A stretch of DNA of 64,000 bases. Origin: Cacajao melanocephalus (taxonomy: Eukaryota; Chordata; Mammalia; Primates; Pitheciidae). The notes beneath the pieces were generated by a model that was given only the letters and a program-made list of their open reading frames with translations, made no database searches and had not been told where the DNA came from. Every line of letters starts with the position of its first letter. The first letter of the stretch is position 1. Below are positions 40,611-54,280 of the stretch, piece after piece. The position numbers and the translations under genes were made by a program. The stretch is taken from contig CAUYLG010059260.1 of NCBI GenBank assembly GCA_963573385.1, forward strand, positions 1 through 64,000, read 5' to 3'.

Positions 40611-42155
40611 CCAGAATATAAAGTGTTTATGAAGTGTTTAAAATCTCCATAGATAATGTTTAGATAAATTCATTTTTTGTTAATAAAAAACTTATTTTCC
40701 TCATGGTGATGGACAGTTCCTCCACCTGTCTTCATTAAGTGGATGTTTGTTAAGCCTCATTTTTATGTTCATATATACCTTTCTCTGAACTAGCACAATC
40801 ATGATGTGGACTTTGTGATCCTGTCACCAAAGATTTTGAAAATGTCCATACTTTGCACACTGCAGATATTAAAATACCCCACATATCAGAGAACTCCTGT
40901 GCTTGTAGTCTTTGGAATGATTTGGCTTTACTTCTGTTTGCTACAAGGCAGTCCATTTGAGACACAGGAATGAGTTAAAACATCCTTGTAAATAGACCTA
41001 GTTCATCTAAATTATTTTCCAGTAAGCTCTTCCAAAATCTGGAAAGGCTAGCTTGTCATTAATTAAATGTTTAGTTAATGGTTAATATTGCAGGCATTTA
41101 GTGAGCTTGCTTGAGTTTTAGCAGGATCTATAACAAGTGTGTTCACACTGTAATTCTGATTTAATTGTGGCCACCTGATGTACTGAGCAACAGCTCTTCA
41201 AGATCAAAAGGTGATCTCTGGGATGCATACAATTTTGTTAGGCCATCTGCAGGAACACAAAATGAGTATAAAAGGCTTTGGTCCTCCCTGCACGTCAAGG
41301 CTTTTACTAAGGGATTTCCATCCTGCCTCTCAAGTGCCCCTCAGAAAACTTCTTTTCTACCCTTCTTAGCATCCCCTCTCTCTCACTCCTCTATTGCCCA
41401 GGCTCCTCTGTTCCAAAGTCTCTAAATATCAAGGAAACTGTTTCAAAGCCAAATCACTAGATCTTTAGCCTGGAAGAACATGAAGTCTCCACTGCTTCCC
41501 GAGAGACTCAGATACTAAAGGACTTAGGATGCAAATACTTTAATTTAGTTGGTTGGTATTGATTAGAGGAGACAGATGGAAAGAAGCCAGAGGGGGCTGT
41601 TGTCCTAGTGGTCAGATATGTTGAGCATTCAACTGGGGACTGACTACCCTGGACTTTGCTTTCAAGATTAAGAAGGGGAGTCCCAGGAGCACAATGAGGC
41701 AGGATCCCCATGACTGGTCACCATTGCTGTGGGTATTCTTATGGCAGAGTGATGGATGAGTAATGAGGGCCAAGATACTGCCCAAACTGCTGCTACCTAA
41801 TTTCCTGCCAATATCTTTATGCCATTGGGTAGAAGTGGTGAGGGGGTTAAACTTTGCCTGATGGTTTGTGTAACTTGTTTAAAATAATCAACTAAGAAAA
41901 TAGAAAAAGTAATGGAAGAATAATCTGGAGATCAAAAAGGATAAGTTGAATTTAGTTAAGGGTGGGATTATTATATTACCAATAACAATAATGAAATCCC
42001 ATGGACCCACAGGGGATTGAACATGTCCACCTGAACATCTGCTTTTCAATAGGGATGGGATCTGGGGGTGATTAGGACTCTAGCAGTTGCACATGTTGTC
42101 ACGTGTCTTTTCTTCTGCTAGGAAGTCATTGTTGCTGTTATCCTTCTCTGACCAG
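38911..42155 (+). other. Repeat-poor AT-rich intron before exon D
   Basis: Apart from a (TA)n tract this 3.2 kb holds no mobile element I can name and no convincing open frame. It is the longest clean stretch next to an exon in the window. I cannot say from sequence alone whether it is conserved. Confidence 0.5.
40570..40609 (+). repeat. (TA)n microsatellite
   Basis: About 20 uninterrupted TA units. Confidence 0.95.
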
Positions 42156-42278
42156 GTGTTGGACTGGATTGAAAACCATGGTGAGGCCTTTCTCAGTAAA
42201 CACACTGGAGTTGGGAAGTCCCTACATCGAGCCCGGGCCTTGCAGAAGAGGCATGATGACTTTGAAGAGGTGGCTCAG
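42156..42278 (+). CDS. KALRN: KALRN internal exon D (start of next spectrin repeat)
   Basis: This is a 123-base exon encoding 41 residues, from VLDWIENHGEAF to RHDDFEEVAQ. VLDWIENHGEAFL is the helix A start typical of spectrin repeats in the kalirin/TRIO family, with the conserved tryptophan. The acceptor AG is at 42154-42155 and the donor is CAG followed by GTGAGA at 42278/42279. Both ends are phase 0, so exons A to D read as one frame. HDDFEE fits KALRN; TRIO, as I recall it, has a glutamate in place of the first aspartate after histidine. The final 42 exon bases together with the donor and GT repeat are duplicated immediately downstream, which is described separately. The open frame seen from 42087 is intron read into this exon and does not mark a real start. 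Confidence 0.96.
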
Positions 42279-42286
42279 GTGAGATG

Positions 42287-42318
<32 letters not shown>

Positions 42319-42366
42319 CTTGCAGAAGAGCCATGATCACTTTGAAGAGGTGGCTCAGGTGAGATG

Positions 42367-42400
<34 letters not shown>
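42237..42400 (+). repeat. 80-bp tandem duplication spanning exon D 3' end, donor and GT repeat
   Basis: Copy 1 is 42237-42316 and copy 2 is 42317-42400. Each copy starts GCCTTGCAGAAGAG and includes the last 42 bases of exon D, CAG/GTGAGATG and a GT run (14 units at 42289-42316, 16 units at 42369-42400). Three substitutions separate the copies before the GT run: G to C at 42251/42331, G to C at 42258/42338, and T to C at 42288/42368. The second copy lies in the intron and carries an exact duplicate of the donor at 42358/42359. The first copy matches the kalirin protein, so the second is the derived one. A GT-tract slippage or unequal exchange origin is an inference. Confidence 0.95.
42359..42364 (+). 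other. Duplicate splice donor (GTGAGA) 80 nt past the exon D donor
   Basis: The bases CAG/GTGAGATG at this site are identical to those at the authentic donor 42278/42279. If used from exon D it would add 80 nt, which is not a multiple of three, so the following exons would be shifted. The added stretch stays open in frame up to a TGA that overlaps the site. Whether it is ever used cannot be told from sequence. Confidence 0.6.
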
Positions 42401-42404
<4 letters not shown>

Positions 42405-43711
42405 CCAGGGCTGTGGCTTTGGTGTTTGGTGAAACATGCTGGGTTGATAACCTGTGGCTGCTGGGCTGCCTTCCTGCCTGATGCAAGGAGTCCTTTGTCT
42501 TTTTTTGGAGTCTAGATAAGTGGTAAAATAGATGCCCACATTTATGATCTTTCAAAAAAATCTTCCTACTGGTGTGATCTAAAAATGCCTTGTCCACAAG
42601 GTGGTGCTGGCAGGAGGGAATGACATTATTAGATTCCTTATCACCCCAGGGCTACTGCTTATGATTGTCACTGCCAGTGAGTGAGAGCTAAAAATCAGTC
42701 CCAGCTCTACTTGCAAAGCCACATACCTTCCAGGACCTGGAGAAATAGGTGGCACCTGCTCACCAGCCATGCACTCACAGGACAGAATGTGCCCAGAGAA
42801 CGTGCCTTGGTGTCATTTCTACAACATTTAAACTGCCATTTATATAATGTTCAGTCTTTTAGCTGAGCTGCACACCTGATCCAAAAAGGGCACTGTTTTT
42901 GAATTTACACAAATATGTTGTATGAGAAAGGTCCTGACCGTTTGTCTAATAGTGTAATTGTTTCAAAGTCTTTTTGTTTAGAGCCTTTACCTCAAAAATG
43001 TTGTCCTAACTCTGTTATATTTCTCCACTGGGGAGTTTTCCAAATGGGTCCTGAAAATTTTCATTTTCCAGATGAAATACTGCTCTCCAGTTATTTTGTC
43101 AGGTGTGATCAACTGCTGTGTAAAATAAAATGATGAAGAATAAGGCAGGGAGGATGCCCATACGGGACAGAGGGGTGGGTGTTGCTGAAGGAGTGAGGAT
43201 GACAGAGCTAGGTTTTACCACATTACCGCTTTAGCCAGAGCTGAATTCAGTCCCACCAGGCAGACAGCCCTCAATGTGGGTCCCACTTTGGGCATTATGC
43301 AGAGCCCTAGGCCTCACCCAGGGAGGCGCCCAGCCCCAGGCAGACTATGTGCTATGGATGCAAAAAGAGATGGCCTGTCAACAACCAAGCAAGAACAGGA
43401 AAGTCATGGAGCATTACTGCATCTTTAGGGAAGCTGCAAGTAAATGCTGAAAAGTGAAAGGCCTTACAGGAGCCAGAAAAACCATGTCAGCAGCAACCTG
43501 AGCCCAGGGAATATAGGTGGATTGGACCCAACCTGTGGGATAAAGAGAGCCTCATATGGAACCCTTGTGCACTGTTGATGAGAGTGTAAAATGGTGCAGC
43601 CACTGTGGAAAACAATGTGGTAGGTCCTCAAAAATTAAAAATAGAATTACCATAGATCCAGAAATTCCACTTCAGCATGTATTCCCAACAGAATTGAAAG
43701 CAGGGACTTAA

Positions 43712-44056
<345 letters not shown>

Positions 44057-44350
44057 TAAAAGGTGGAAGCAACTCCAATGTCTATTGATGGATGCACGGA
44101 TAAACAAAATGTGGTATATTCATGTAATGGAATATTATTTAGACTTAAAAAGGGAGGGAGTTCTGGCATATGCTACAACATGGATGAACCTTGAAGACAT
44201 TATGCTAAGTGAAATAAGCCAGTCACAGAAAGGATGAATAGTTTATGATTCTGCTTACACCTAGAGTAGTCAGATTCATAGAGATGAAAAGTAGAGTGGC
44301 GGTTGTCAGAGGCTGAGGGGAAGAGAGGAATGGGGAGCTATTGTTTAATG

Positions 44351-44560
44351 CAAGCTTATCCAGCCCTTGGCCCATGGGCTGTATGTGGCCCATGATGGCT
44401 TTGAATGTGGCCTGACACAAATTTGTAAACTTTCTTAAAACATTATGAATTTTTTGTGATTTTTTAAACTCATCAGCTACCATTAGTGTATTTTATGTGT
44501 GGCCCAAGAAAATTCTTCTCCCAATGTGGCCCAGGGAAGCCAAAAGAATGGACACCCCTG
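44351..44560 (-). mobile_element. MER30-like hAT DNA transposon, antisense, full length
   Basis: It starts CAAGCTTATCCAGCCCTTGG and ends with GGACACCCCTG, the reverse complement of a CAGGGGTGTCC end. The interior carries GTGTGGCCCAAGAAAATTC. It is about 210 bases, non-autonomous. The 8-base flanks GTTTAATG (44343-44350) and GTTTAATT (44561-44568) are the hAT-type target duplication in L1 3' UTR sequence. The family name is from memory. Confidence 0.78.
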
Positions 44561-45339
44561 GTTTAATTGATACAGAGTTTCAGTTTTACAAGATGAAGAG
44601 TTCTTCAGATGAATGATAGTGATGGTTGCACCACAACACTGTGAATGTACTTAATACCACTAAATTATACACTTTAAAATGGTTAAAATTATAAGTGTTA
44701 CATTGTTTATTTTACCACAATAAAAAAGAAATCCTTATAGCCAATAAGAACCTTCTGCAGAATGAGGTGGACTTTGCCATTGTAATAGTCACAGGTCTCG
44801 ATGTACCTTATGATAGACAAGGTGTAACACAGAGCCAAGATATCTGGGTGGCCATGCACCCTGGGTCATTCCTCTCTAGGCTGTTAGGGGGCAAAGGATG
44901 GGAGAGAGCCACATGCATCCCCTGACTGCTGAGAGTGGAGGTTGTAGTACCTGGGGTGGTCTGTTGGAATAGGGCCATCCCATAGCTTTAGTGCTTCTGT
45001 CTGTGGGCTGTCCTATGGCTCAGCACCCCTCACTTAAAAAGGACATTCCCAAAGCCACCCATAGCACTGACCCAGCTCAGTTCCCCTTTCCCTCTACTGA
45101 TGTGGCCTCAAAGGAAATGCCAACCTTAGTTATAGCCCCATGTTTTGGTTATAGGCCACAGTTTTTGCATTTTGTTATAACCAAGCCAGGCCCATGGCCA
45201 TCCCAGTCCCATTGTTCCCATCTGTTCCTCCCCTTTCTCACTGGTGCCTGATATTCCTTTCAAGTGGGACAATGCCTTTCCATCAGCAGCAAAGACACAT
45301 GAACTTAAATTCATGCTAAAGAATGGACACATTTTTGAG

Positions 45340-45545
45340 AGCTTATGTTTCCATTATATATTTTGTCTTATACCAATCCTGAATGCTAGGTAGTATTCTC
45401 CTTGTTTTATAGAAGGCAACACTGAGGCTCAGAAAGTTCTTCCATGTGCCCAAGTCATCCAGCTTGTCAGGAGCTCTGTTGAGATTCAGACCCAGGTCTG
45501 TTGGGTTCCAGAGTCATATTCTTACACTAATTCCATGCTGTCCCT
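45340..45545 (-). mobile_element. MIR SINE, antisense
   Basis: TTGTTTTATAGAAGGCAACA, CTGAGGCTCAGAAAGTTCTT and CAGACCCAGGTCTGTTGGGT match the MIR reverse complement. Confidence 0.72.
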
Positions 45546-48500
45546 CTTTATTGAGGTATAGGAACTGGGCATAAAATTCATTTCTGAGTGCCCATTTGCA
45601 TATGGAAAGTGTGGGACAAAGACAAAGGGGGTGAGGGTGGGGGATGTTGCCACCTTCTTTGACATCCATTATGAGTTTTCTCTGGTCCTTCCAATGAGTA
45701 ATCCACTGGCATAATCCACATCTCCCCTAACTCTGCTTTCTCATAAGACTGTTTTTTTGAAAGAGAAGACAGAGTTCTAACTTCCAAAAGGCTCATGCTT
45801 TTATAGGAGGAGTGTTTGCTCTAGAAAGGAGAAAAGCAGATGTGAGCTACAAAGGGAGCACTTTCTCTAGGGTTCATGAGCCACTCCATTACCCTGAAAT
45901 TAGCCTCCAGAGCTGGATCTTGTAGACTGGGAATTAATCCTACCTTATTCCATCATCCCTACTCTGGGAGATGGAGCTGCCCAGCATCCTGGGATTGTTA
46001 GTTTACATAGGAAAACCAGTGCTGACCACAATGAAGGCAGTCTCAGGCAGGCTGCTACTGATGTCAACCTGCCTGAGACCTGCTTCATTCTGTACAACGT
46101 GATTGTCATGTTTAGGTGGTAAAAACGGGGTAATCTAGGCAGGAAAGGGTTTTTCTTTCTCTCTTGCTTCTGCTCTCAATTAAGTGAGGGCCATTGGGAG
46201 AAGAGGAGTGGATTTAATCAGGAATTGAAAAGCTCTTGAGTAAGAAGAGCAATGACAGAAAGCCAAAGCATGGAAACTCCTGTTCTTTGTTTGGGTTGCT
46301 GTTTATGAAATGTGGTCAGGAAGGCTATATATGCCATGGGGTAGGAGGCTGGGGTAAATTATGAGCAATACTCTAAAGCGTCATGATTCTGTGAAGGGAC
46401 CTCTTTTAGCCTTATCATTTAGGATTCCTTTACTTGAGGCTGATAATGAGAAAGGAATTCTGAGCATCCATTCTTTGTATTTAGGTTCAAAAAAATTGTC
46501 TTGAATCAAAGCAGAAAGAGAGCTATCGCATCTGTCACAGCTCCTGGAAATTTGCCCTTCTGCAAGGAGAAGCAAGCCCTCGGCAGAGGAAATGGCTATC
46601 CATGGGGAGGGGTTGAGGCAGTGTAAAGTCCCTGAACAAATACATCTCCATTCTTGGGATAGTGAAGTCATCTGTGATTCTTACCAGTGGTCAATCTTTG
46701 GAGTAAAGACATTTAAGTCAGCTATTAAAATAGACATAAATGATATCTTTGAAGAATTTATGTGGCAGTCCATTACCCTTCATTAAACTTTAACTTTTGT
46801 GTTTAATAGCTCTTGAACAAATTTTAAACAAATTCTTCAAATGGTATTTGAAGGTGAATTAAATATTTGAGTCCTCAGTTCATCCTGCAGATGGCACTCT
46901 TTGAATAGCCAGCATGGAAGCTGAGCTGACTGGGGAAAGGCTTTGCAGTCATGACAGCCTCCCTAGTGAGGAGTCCAACATTCAGAGTGAAGATACAGGA
47001 AGGAATACGTCAGGGGGTCTGTGGCTACAGGTTTCTAGTCCAAGCTGCTGAGGTTGTGCATGCTCAAATAGAAGACCCGTTTGTGCACTGGCAGTAGCCC
47101 CTCCTGGTCCTTAAGTCAAATACTGGACTCAGTTTGCCTGTAATCTCACCAAATGACTCAGGCCATAGAGTAGAACAGTTTTTAAGGGACACATATTTTT
47201 TGGGGCACATTAGGTGTCATGAAGAGTATAAACAAGTGTAAGATGGAGTTGCTGCTCATAGTAGGATGGCTATCAGGGAATAGATGTGTCCATATCAGCC
47301 AAGGTGGAGGAATAGAATGTGGTACTTTATATTGTCCTGAGATATTTGCTATTATGAGATAGGCGAGTACTCAAGTGCCTGTGGTTTACATAACAGCTGT
47401 GCCTGCTCTGTTAGTGGTCTGCTTTATGGCCTCATTATCTGAAATGCCAGATTTTCTGCACGCTAATTTAGTAAAAAATTAGCAAGTGTTTACGTTCAAA
47501 TATATATTATCTAAAGTCTCAAAGCACCAAATCACATTTAAGCAGCTAGGCATATTAAGTAGCATTAGTGTAACATTTTTGAAAGAGCAGACAATTTAAA
47601 GAAAGACTCAAACAGAAAAACATGGGCACAATTAAGAACTTCATTCAGTAATCTCTGGTTACTTGTTTCCCTATCCAACCCTTGTGGTTTATTTGCTTGT
47701 TTGTTTTAATCAAACTTGACTAGAATGCTTTAAAAAAATCATTCTGAGACTTGGGATCAAAATAGGTAAGAATAGAGGGAAGGCATTTTAGTGGATTTAT
47801 CAGTGACCTTGCCCGCCAAAGATACTCAGAATATAATCAGCAAACCTACCATAGATTATAATAAGGGCAAAATAAAATGGGGTAATCCAGAGAGATGGAA
47901 AGTCTGTGCCCTCAGAGTTGGGCAATAGCCCTCATCAATTTTCATTTCCCATCAAGTTTCTGTGTTGGGCACTGTGGAAAGTTCCACAGTTTCTGTCTTG
48001 AGGAACTCAAAATCTAATTTTAAAAAATGTATCAAACATGTTCTAACCCTCTAAGAAATTCCATAGCAAGAAAGGAGACATAATGTTTGTTCTTTTAGGG
48101 TTTTCAAAGGGCATTTCTAGTGAAAGCTAGTTCATCTGGCAATTCAATTAACATGCAGTGATGCAGCGACCTTCAAAGTAAGTTCCTTCTTTCTCTTCTT
48201 GCCAGAGATGATGACCAATTATAGCAGCTGCAAATACAAGCAGAAGGAAAAGGTGGGAGAGCTTAAATAGATGCTTTTCACACTCTAGCTTCTTAGCAAG
48301 GCTGAAAGATTCTTAGGCAAATGAAAAAAAAATAGTGAGGAAGGCAGACAGGAAAATGCAGAAAAATTAATGTCATGAAGTGGGCAAGTGGAGGGATGTG
48401 AAACAGCAGGGAAATAAAGGACAATCTTGCACTTTGGATCTCCTGTGACATGTTTCCCATTGGGGTGGATTCAGAACCTTCCCTCCCTGGAGCACTAGGG

Positions 48501-48900
48501 AGAAGTTACTGATATAAGCTGATGAGAGACAGTCTAGTGATCACACTCAGGATGAAAAAAGATGTTACATCTTGTGGATTACTTCCAACTGAGGGTTTTG
48601 AAAGTCACTTTATCTGGATTTGATATAGAAAATTGGGAGAGGGCAGAAGCCAATATCCAAGATATTATAGAGAGCCTCCCATGAACCTTTATTAACCCCA
48701 TGAACTGTCACCCACATCTGCTGCTTCCTTTGGGGAATAAATAGGACATTCAGAAGAAATTGGGGCTTTATTCCTAATGACTTAAGTTCTGAGTAACAAA
48801 CTGGAAGATTTGAAAACAGGTGGTATTTTTATCTCTCATTCCATGTGATGGCAGTAACTACAGCAAAGAAGGGAAGCTTTGAGAAACAAATGCCTGCCTA
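45546..48900 (+). other. Repeat-poor intron
   Basis: I find no named repeat with confidence, apart from a weak L2-like antisense scrap near 47950-48015. There is no exon-like frame. Confidence 0.45.
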
Positions 48901-48940
48901 TGTTTTAAAAAGTTTTCTGGTGTTTTAAAAAGTTTTCTGG
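48901..48940 (+). repeat. Perfect 20-bp tandem duplication
   Basis: TGTTTTAAAAAGTTTTCTGG occurs twice in immediate succession. Confidence 0.97.
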
Positions 48941-50314
48941 ACTCTGTTCTACAGGGCCAGGTTGATGGGATTCTGGCAAGGAATGGAGTGCATCTTGTAA
49001 GGATTGGGAAGGATATACGTTGGCAGAAACCTTGATGATCTATATAGAAAAATTTAAATGAATTTTAAAGTTGAGGGAGAAAATTAACCCAGTGAAGCCA
49101 AAACCAGATATGTTGGGCTTTACACAGGTGACATAGAAAAAGTATGTTATAAATAAAATGTGCTTAGATAACCTTAGATTAAAAAAAATACCTACGAAGA
49201 ATACAGGTTGCAAACAATATTTTTAGGCTTCTTTATAAATAAACCAACAAAAGGCATGTGTAACAAGTAGTGCACTTAAACTTTTAACACAAAAAGCTAA
49301 ATATAATAAGTAGTCCTGAGACTTCAGGATATTGAGCTCATAACTGGAAAATGGCAATAGAACAGTATTCTTTGTTGAAAGGACTTGTTCCAATAGGAGG
49401 AGTGACAGTGTATCAGGATGCTTCACATCTATATGAAATCTACAAACCTGAGGGTGGAATCCTATGCAGAAATAATATGAAGATAAAACAAACACAGAAA
49501 TGAACCGTCATGTTAGTGGAGAAGACCATAGTCTGCTCCATCAAATGGAAGATATGGAAAATGCTGTTCTGAGATTATTTCAGTTCTGGTCAAGGAAAAC
49601 TATGGTCATAATGGGAATCCTCAAGCTCCCTGGAATTTCCTGGAAAAATTTGTGACACTGTAAATGAAATCAGTTCAGTAGGTTAGAGCAAAAGGTTCTA
49701 TGTGGTAGAATGTGAATCACTGTAGAAAAGCTCAAAAAGTGTATTTTGTGTCTAAACTCCCAAAAACTTTGACCTGTAGATGCAAGGATTTAGGCTTTAT
49801 TCTTAGAGCAGAGAGGAATGTTAAAGGCTTTTGAGTGATAATATAAATTAAAATATAATATCTAAACCAGATAAATAATTTCTCTATACTGTCACTGTTT
49901 AGATCACATATGGAATATTATGCCTAATTCTGGAAAATATATTTTTAAAAGGATATTGACAAAAGACACCACAGTTGTTGGAAGGCTGCCAGGATTATGA
50001 AGCTGAAGTAACTGGATATGTTCCATTTCAAGTAAAGAGTGTTTTATGGAAGGCGGATGAGGTGGGTTTGATAATTGAAGGCTTCCTATAGATAAAATAA
50101 GAATAAAAGGTATAGTGAAGCCAGTTTTAGCTTAATTCAGATATAGCTTCTAACCACAGGTCGCTTTCTTATGAGCTGTCCAAACCAGATTGAAGTGCCT
50201 TGTGATGCAGTGTGCTGCTTCTCACTGGAGGTTTTCCAATAGAGACAACCTTTTTTCCTTAGGATTAAACACCCTCAAGTCTGTCTCATTTTTTAAAATA
50301 TTTTATTTATTTAC
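48941..50314 (+). other. Intron with no recognised feature
   Basis: The stretch is AT-rich and no repeat family or gene is supported. The 90-codon minus-strand frame at 49223-49495 has no recognisable domain. Confidence 0.4.
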
Positions 50315-50601
50315 TTTTTTGAGACAGAGTCTCATTCTGTCACCCAAGATAGAGTGCAGTGGTGCAGTCTCGGTTCATTGCAACCTCTGTCCACCAGATT
50401 CAAGTGATTCTCCTGCCTCAGCCCTCTGAGTAGCTAGGATCACAGGCATGAGCAATTGTGTCGTGCTAATTTTTATATTTTTAGTAGAGACGGGGTTTCA
50501 CCATGTTGGCCAGGCTGGTCTTGAACTCCTGACCTCAAGTGAACAACCCACCTTGGCCTCCAAAGTGCTGGGATTACAGGCATGGGCCACTGCACCCAGC
50601 C
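50315..50601 (-). mobile_element. AluS-like element, antisense
   Basis: GAGACAGAGTCTCATTCTGT, AGTAGAGACGGGGTTTCACC and GCCACTGCACCCAGCC mark both arms, with moderate divergence. Confidence 0.92.
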
Positions 50602-50604
50602 TCT

Positions 50605-52410
<1,806 letters not shown>

Positions 52411-53154
52411 ATATGGAGTGAATGCCTTTGTTGGGCGGATATCAGGCCAGATGATCTCTGAGGTCCCTCTCAACTCTAAGAGTGATAAGAGAGGTAGAGA
52501 GATGAATATTATAAGAACACAGGCTCCAGAACTGCATAACCTGGAACATAACTGAGTACTATCCTGATAGAATTAGCGAGACTGCCCTGTGTTGGTGGTC
52601 ACCCTGAATAGCCCCAGCCCAGGATCTGGCACTTTAGAGGAAGCATCTTTTGAGTCAAAATTTGAGTGCATTCTTTGGACTCTTACATAGTTTTTTAATT
52701 AAAGAAAACTAAAAAAGAATTTCAGATAAAGCTGTAGGAAACCACTCTCAGCAGGAAGAAATGGCAGTCCTTACTGTGTCCATTTTTCTAGCCCCACTAA
52801 GTTTCCATGATTTTTCCAGCTGGGATCATTATCATCACACTGAGCCTGAATACCAGAGAAGGCTTTAACCTTCTCACTCTGTTAGCTGAAATGTAAGGAA
52901 GTCTTACTTTATTTCCTTTTTAAAAACTCGCCATTGTTACAGGTGAGTAAGATTGGCCTTTTTCAAAGAGATCTGAAAGGCAACCACAAAACAAAAATTA
53001 GACAGAAGTGGTATACTGTGTATTGTCTTTGTATTCAGCATACTGATTTTGAGTCCAAGACAACTCTTCTAGTCACAGACTTCTTTTGATTCAATATAGC
53101 ATGTTCACTGGTTGCTATTTTTTCCTTCTCCTTTTTAAGAAGGAAATGGCCTTA

Positions 53155-53420
53155 ATAACAGCAACCATAATGATAATAACACCTACTGAGTATTTTCTAT
53201 GTGCTGGGCATTGTTTTAATTATTTTTCTTATGTTAACTTATTTATTTCTCACAATATCTCATGAGTTATTAATATATATTTCTAATTCCCATGTATAGA
53301 TAGGGGATTTGAGGCACAGAGACTACATGAGTAGCTCAAGTTGATAGATCTAGTGAGTGGTGGAGCTCAGATTCTAGCCCTAACAGTCTGGCTCCAGAGT
53401 CCAGGCTGTCAACCACCTTG
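53155..53420 (-). mobile_element. MIR SINE, antisense, near full length
   Basis: CCTACTGAGTATTTTCTATG, TGCTGGGCATTGTTTTAATT, GATTTGAGGCACAGAGACTA and GTCTGGCTCCAGAGTCCAGG cover the MIR from end to end. Confidence 0.8.
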
Positions 53421-54044
53421 CTGTGGAGTCTCTTGATTCTAAATAACTTCAATATCTCTGGGATCAGGCCTGGTGGGGTCCTCATTTTCATCCCAGAGCC
53501 AGTTCCTAGCCCTTTTTCCACATGTGGATCTGGGTCATCTCTCAGACAGCTAGCTGCACATTAGCACTGTGGCTGTAGGATCCCCCCTGAGTGATACTTT
53601 TTCCTTCCTTGCCTCTAAGATTTCCCTTGGAAGAGTCACTTTCATGATCCTCCATGGCATCTTTTTAACCCAAAAGGTCTATGTGGCTTCAGGCCTCTGG
53701 GAACCTATGACTGACTTTTGCCCTTCTCTGCCTGTCCTCTGGTGTATCTGAAGCACCTGTAAGAATGATTGGGAACAGCTGGCTCTGCCCTTTGCTGGAG
53801 CTTGGCCTGTTTAACAATTGATTTGGCTGGTATCTGACCTGAGTCTTCACTTCTATGTCCTAGCACAAAATGGTAGACTACACTTGGCCCAGACCAGAAG
53901 ATTATTTCATCCCTTTACTTTTACATTTTACTAAAGTTAAGCTATTACTAATGAAACGTCCTAGTTTTCAAAGATCTACCCCCCAGTAGTCCTCTAACTC
54001 CATATGAGGTGTCCCCTTTAGTTCTGATTTTCCCTCTACCGGGA

Positions 54045-54280
54045 CATATGGTATAGTGAAGAGAAGCATAGCATTTCGGGTCATTCTGTTTTTTCCACTT
54101 TTGGCCCTGGACCTTGGGACAATTGCTTAAGTTCTCTGAGCCCCAGAGTTCTTCTCTCTAAAATGATAGTGACACCTACCCTGAAGAGTGATGTGGAAGT
54201 TAGAAATAATATATGTAAAGTACTTAATCCAGAATTTGATTCATAGGAGATGCTCCATAAATGGTGATCTCTGTGGCAGC
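54045..54280 (+). mobile_element. MIR SINE, sense
   Basis: CTTGGGACAATTGCTTAAGT, TCTCTGAGCCCCAGAGTTC, AATGATAGTGACACCTACCC and TGTAAAGTACTTAATCCAG follow MIR. Confidence 0.8.

Noticed and set aside
42087..42362. A 91-codon open frame starting upstream of exon D
   Set aside because: The first part is intron before the acceptor at 42155 and the last part is GT-repeat readthrough. Only 42156-42278 is coding.
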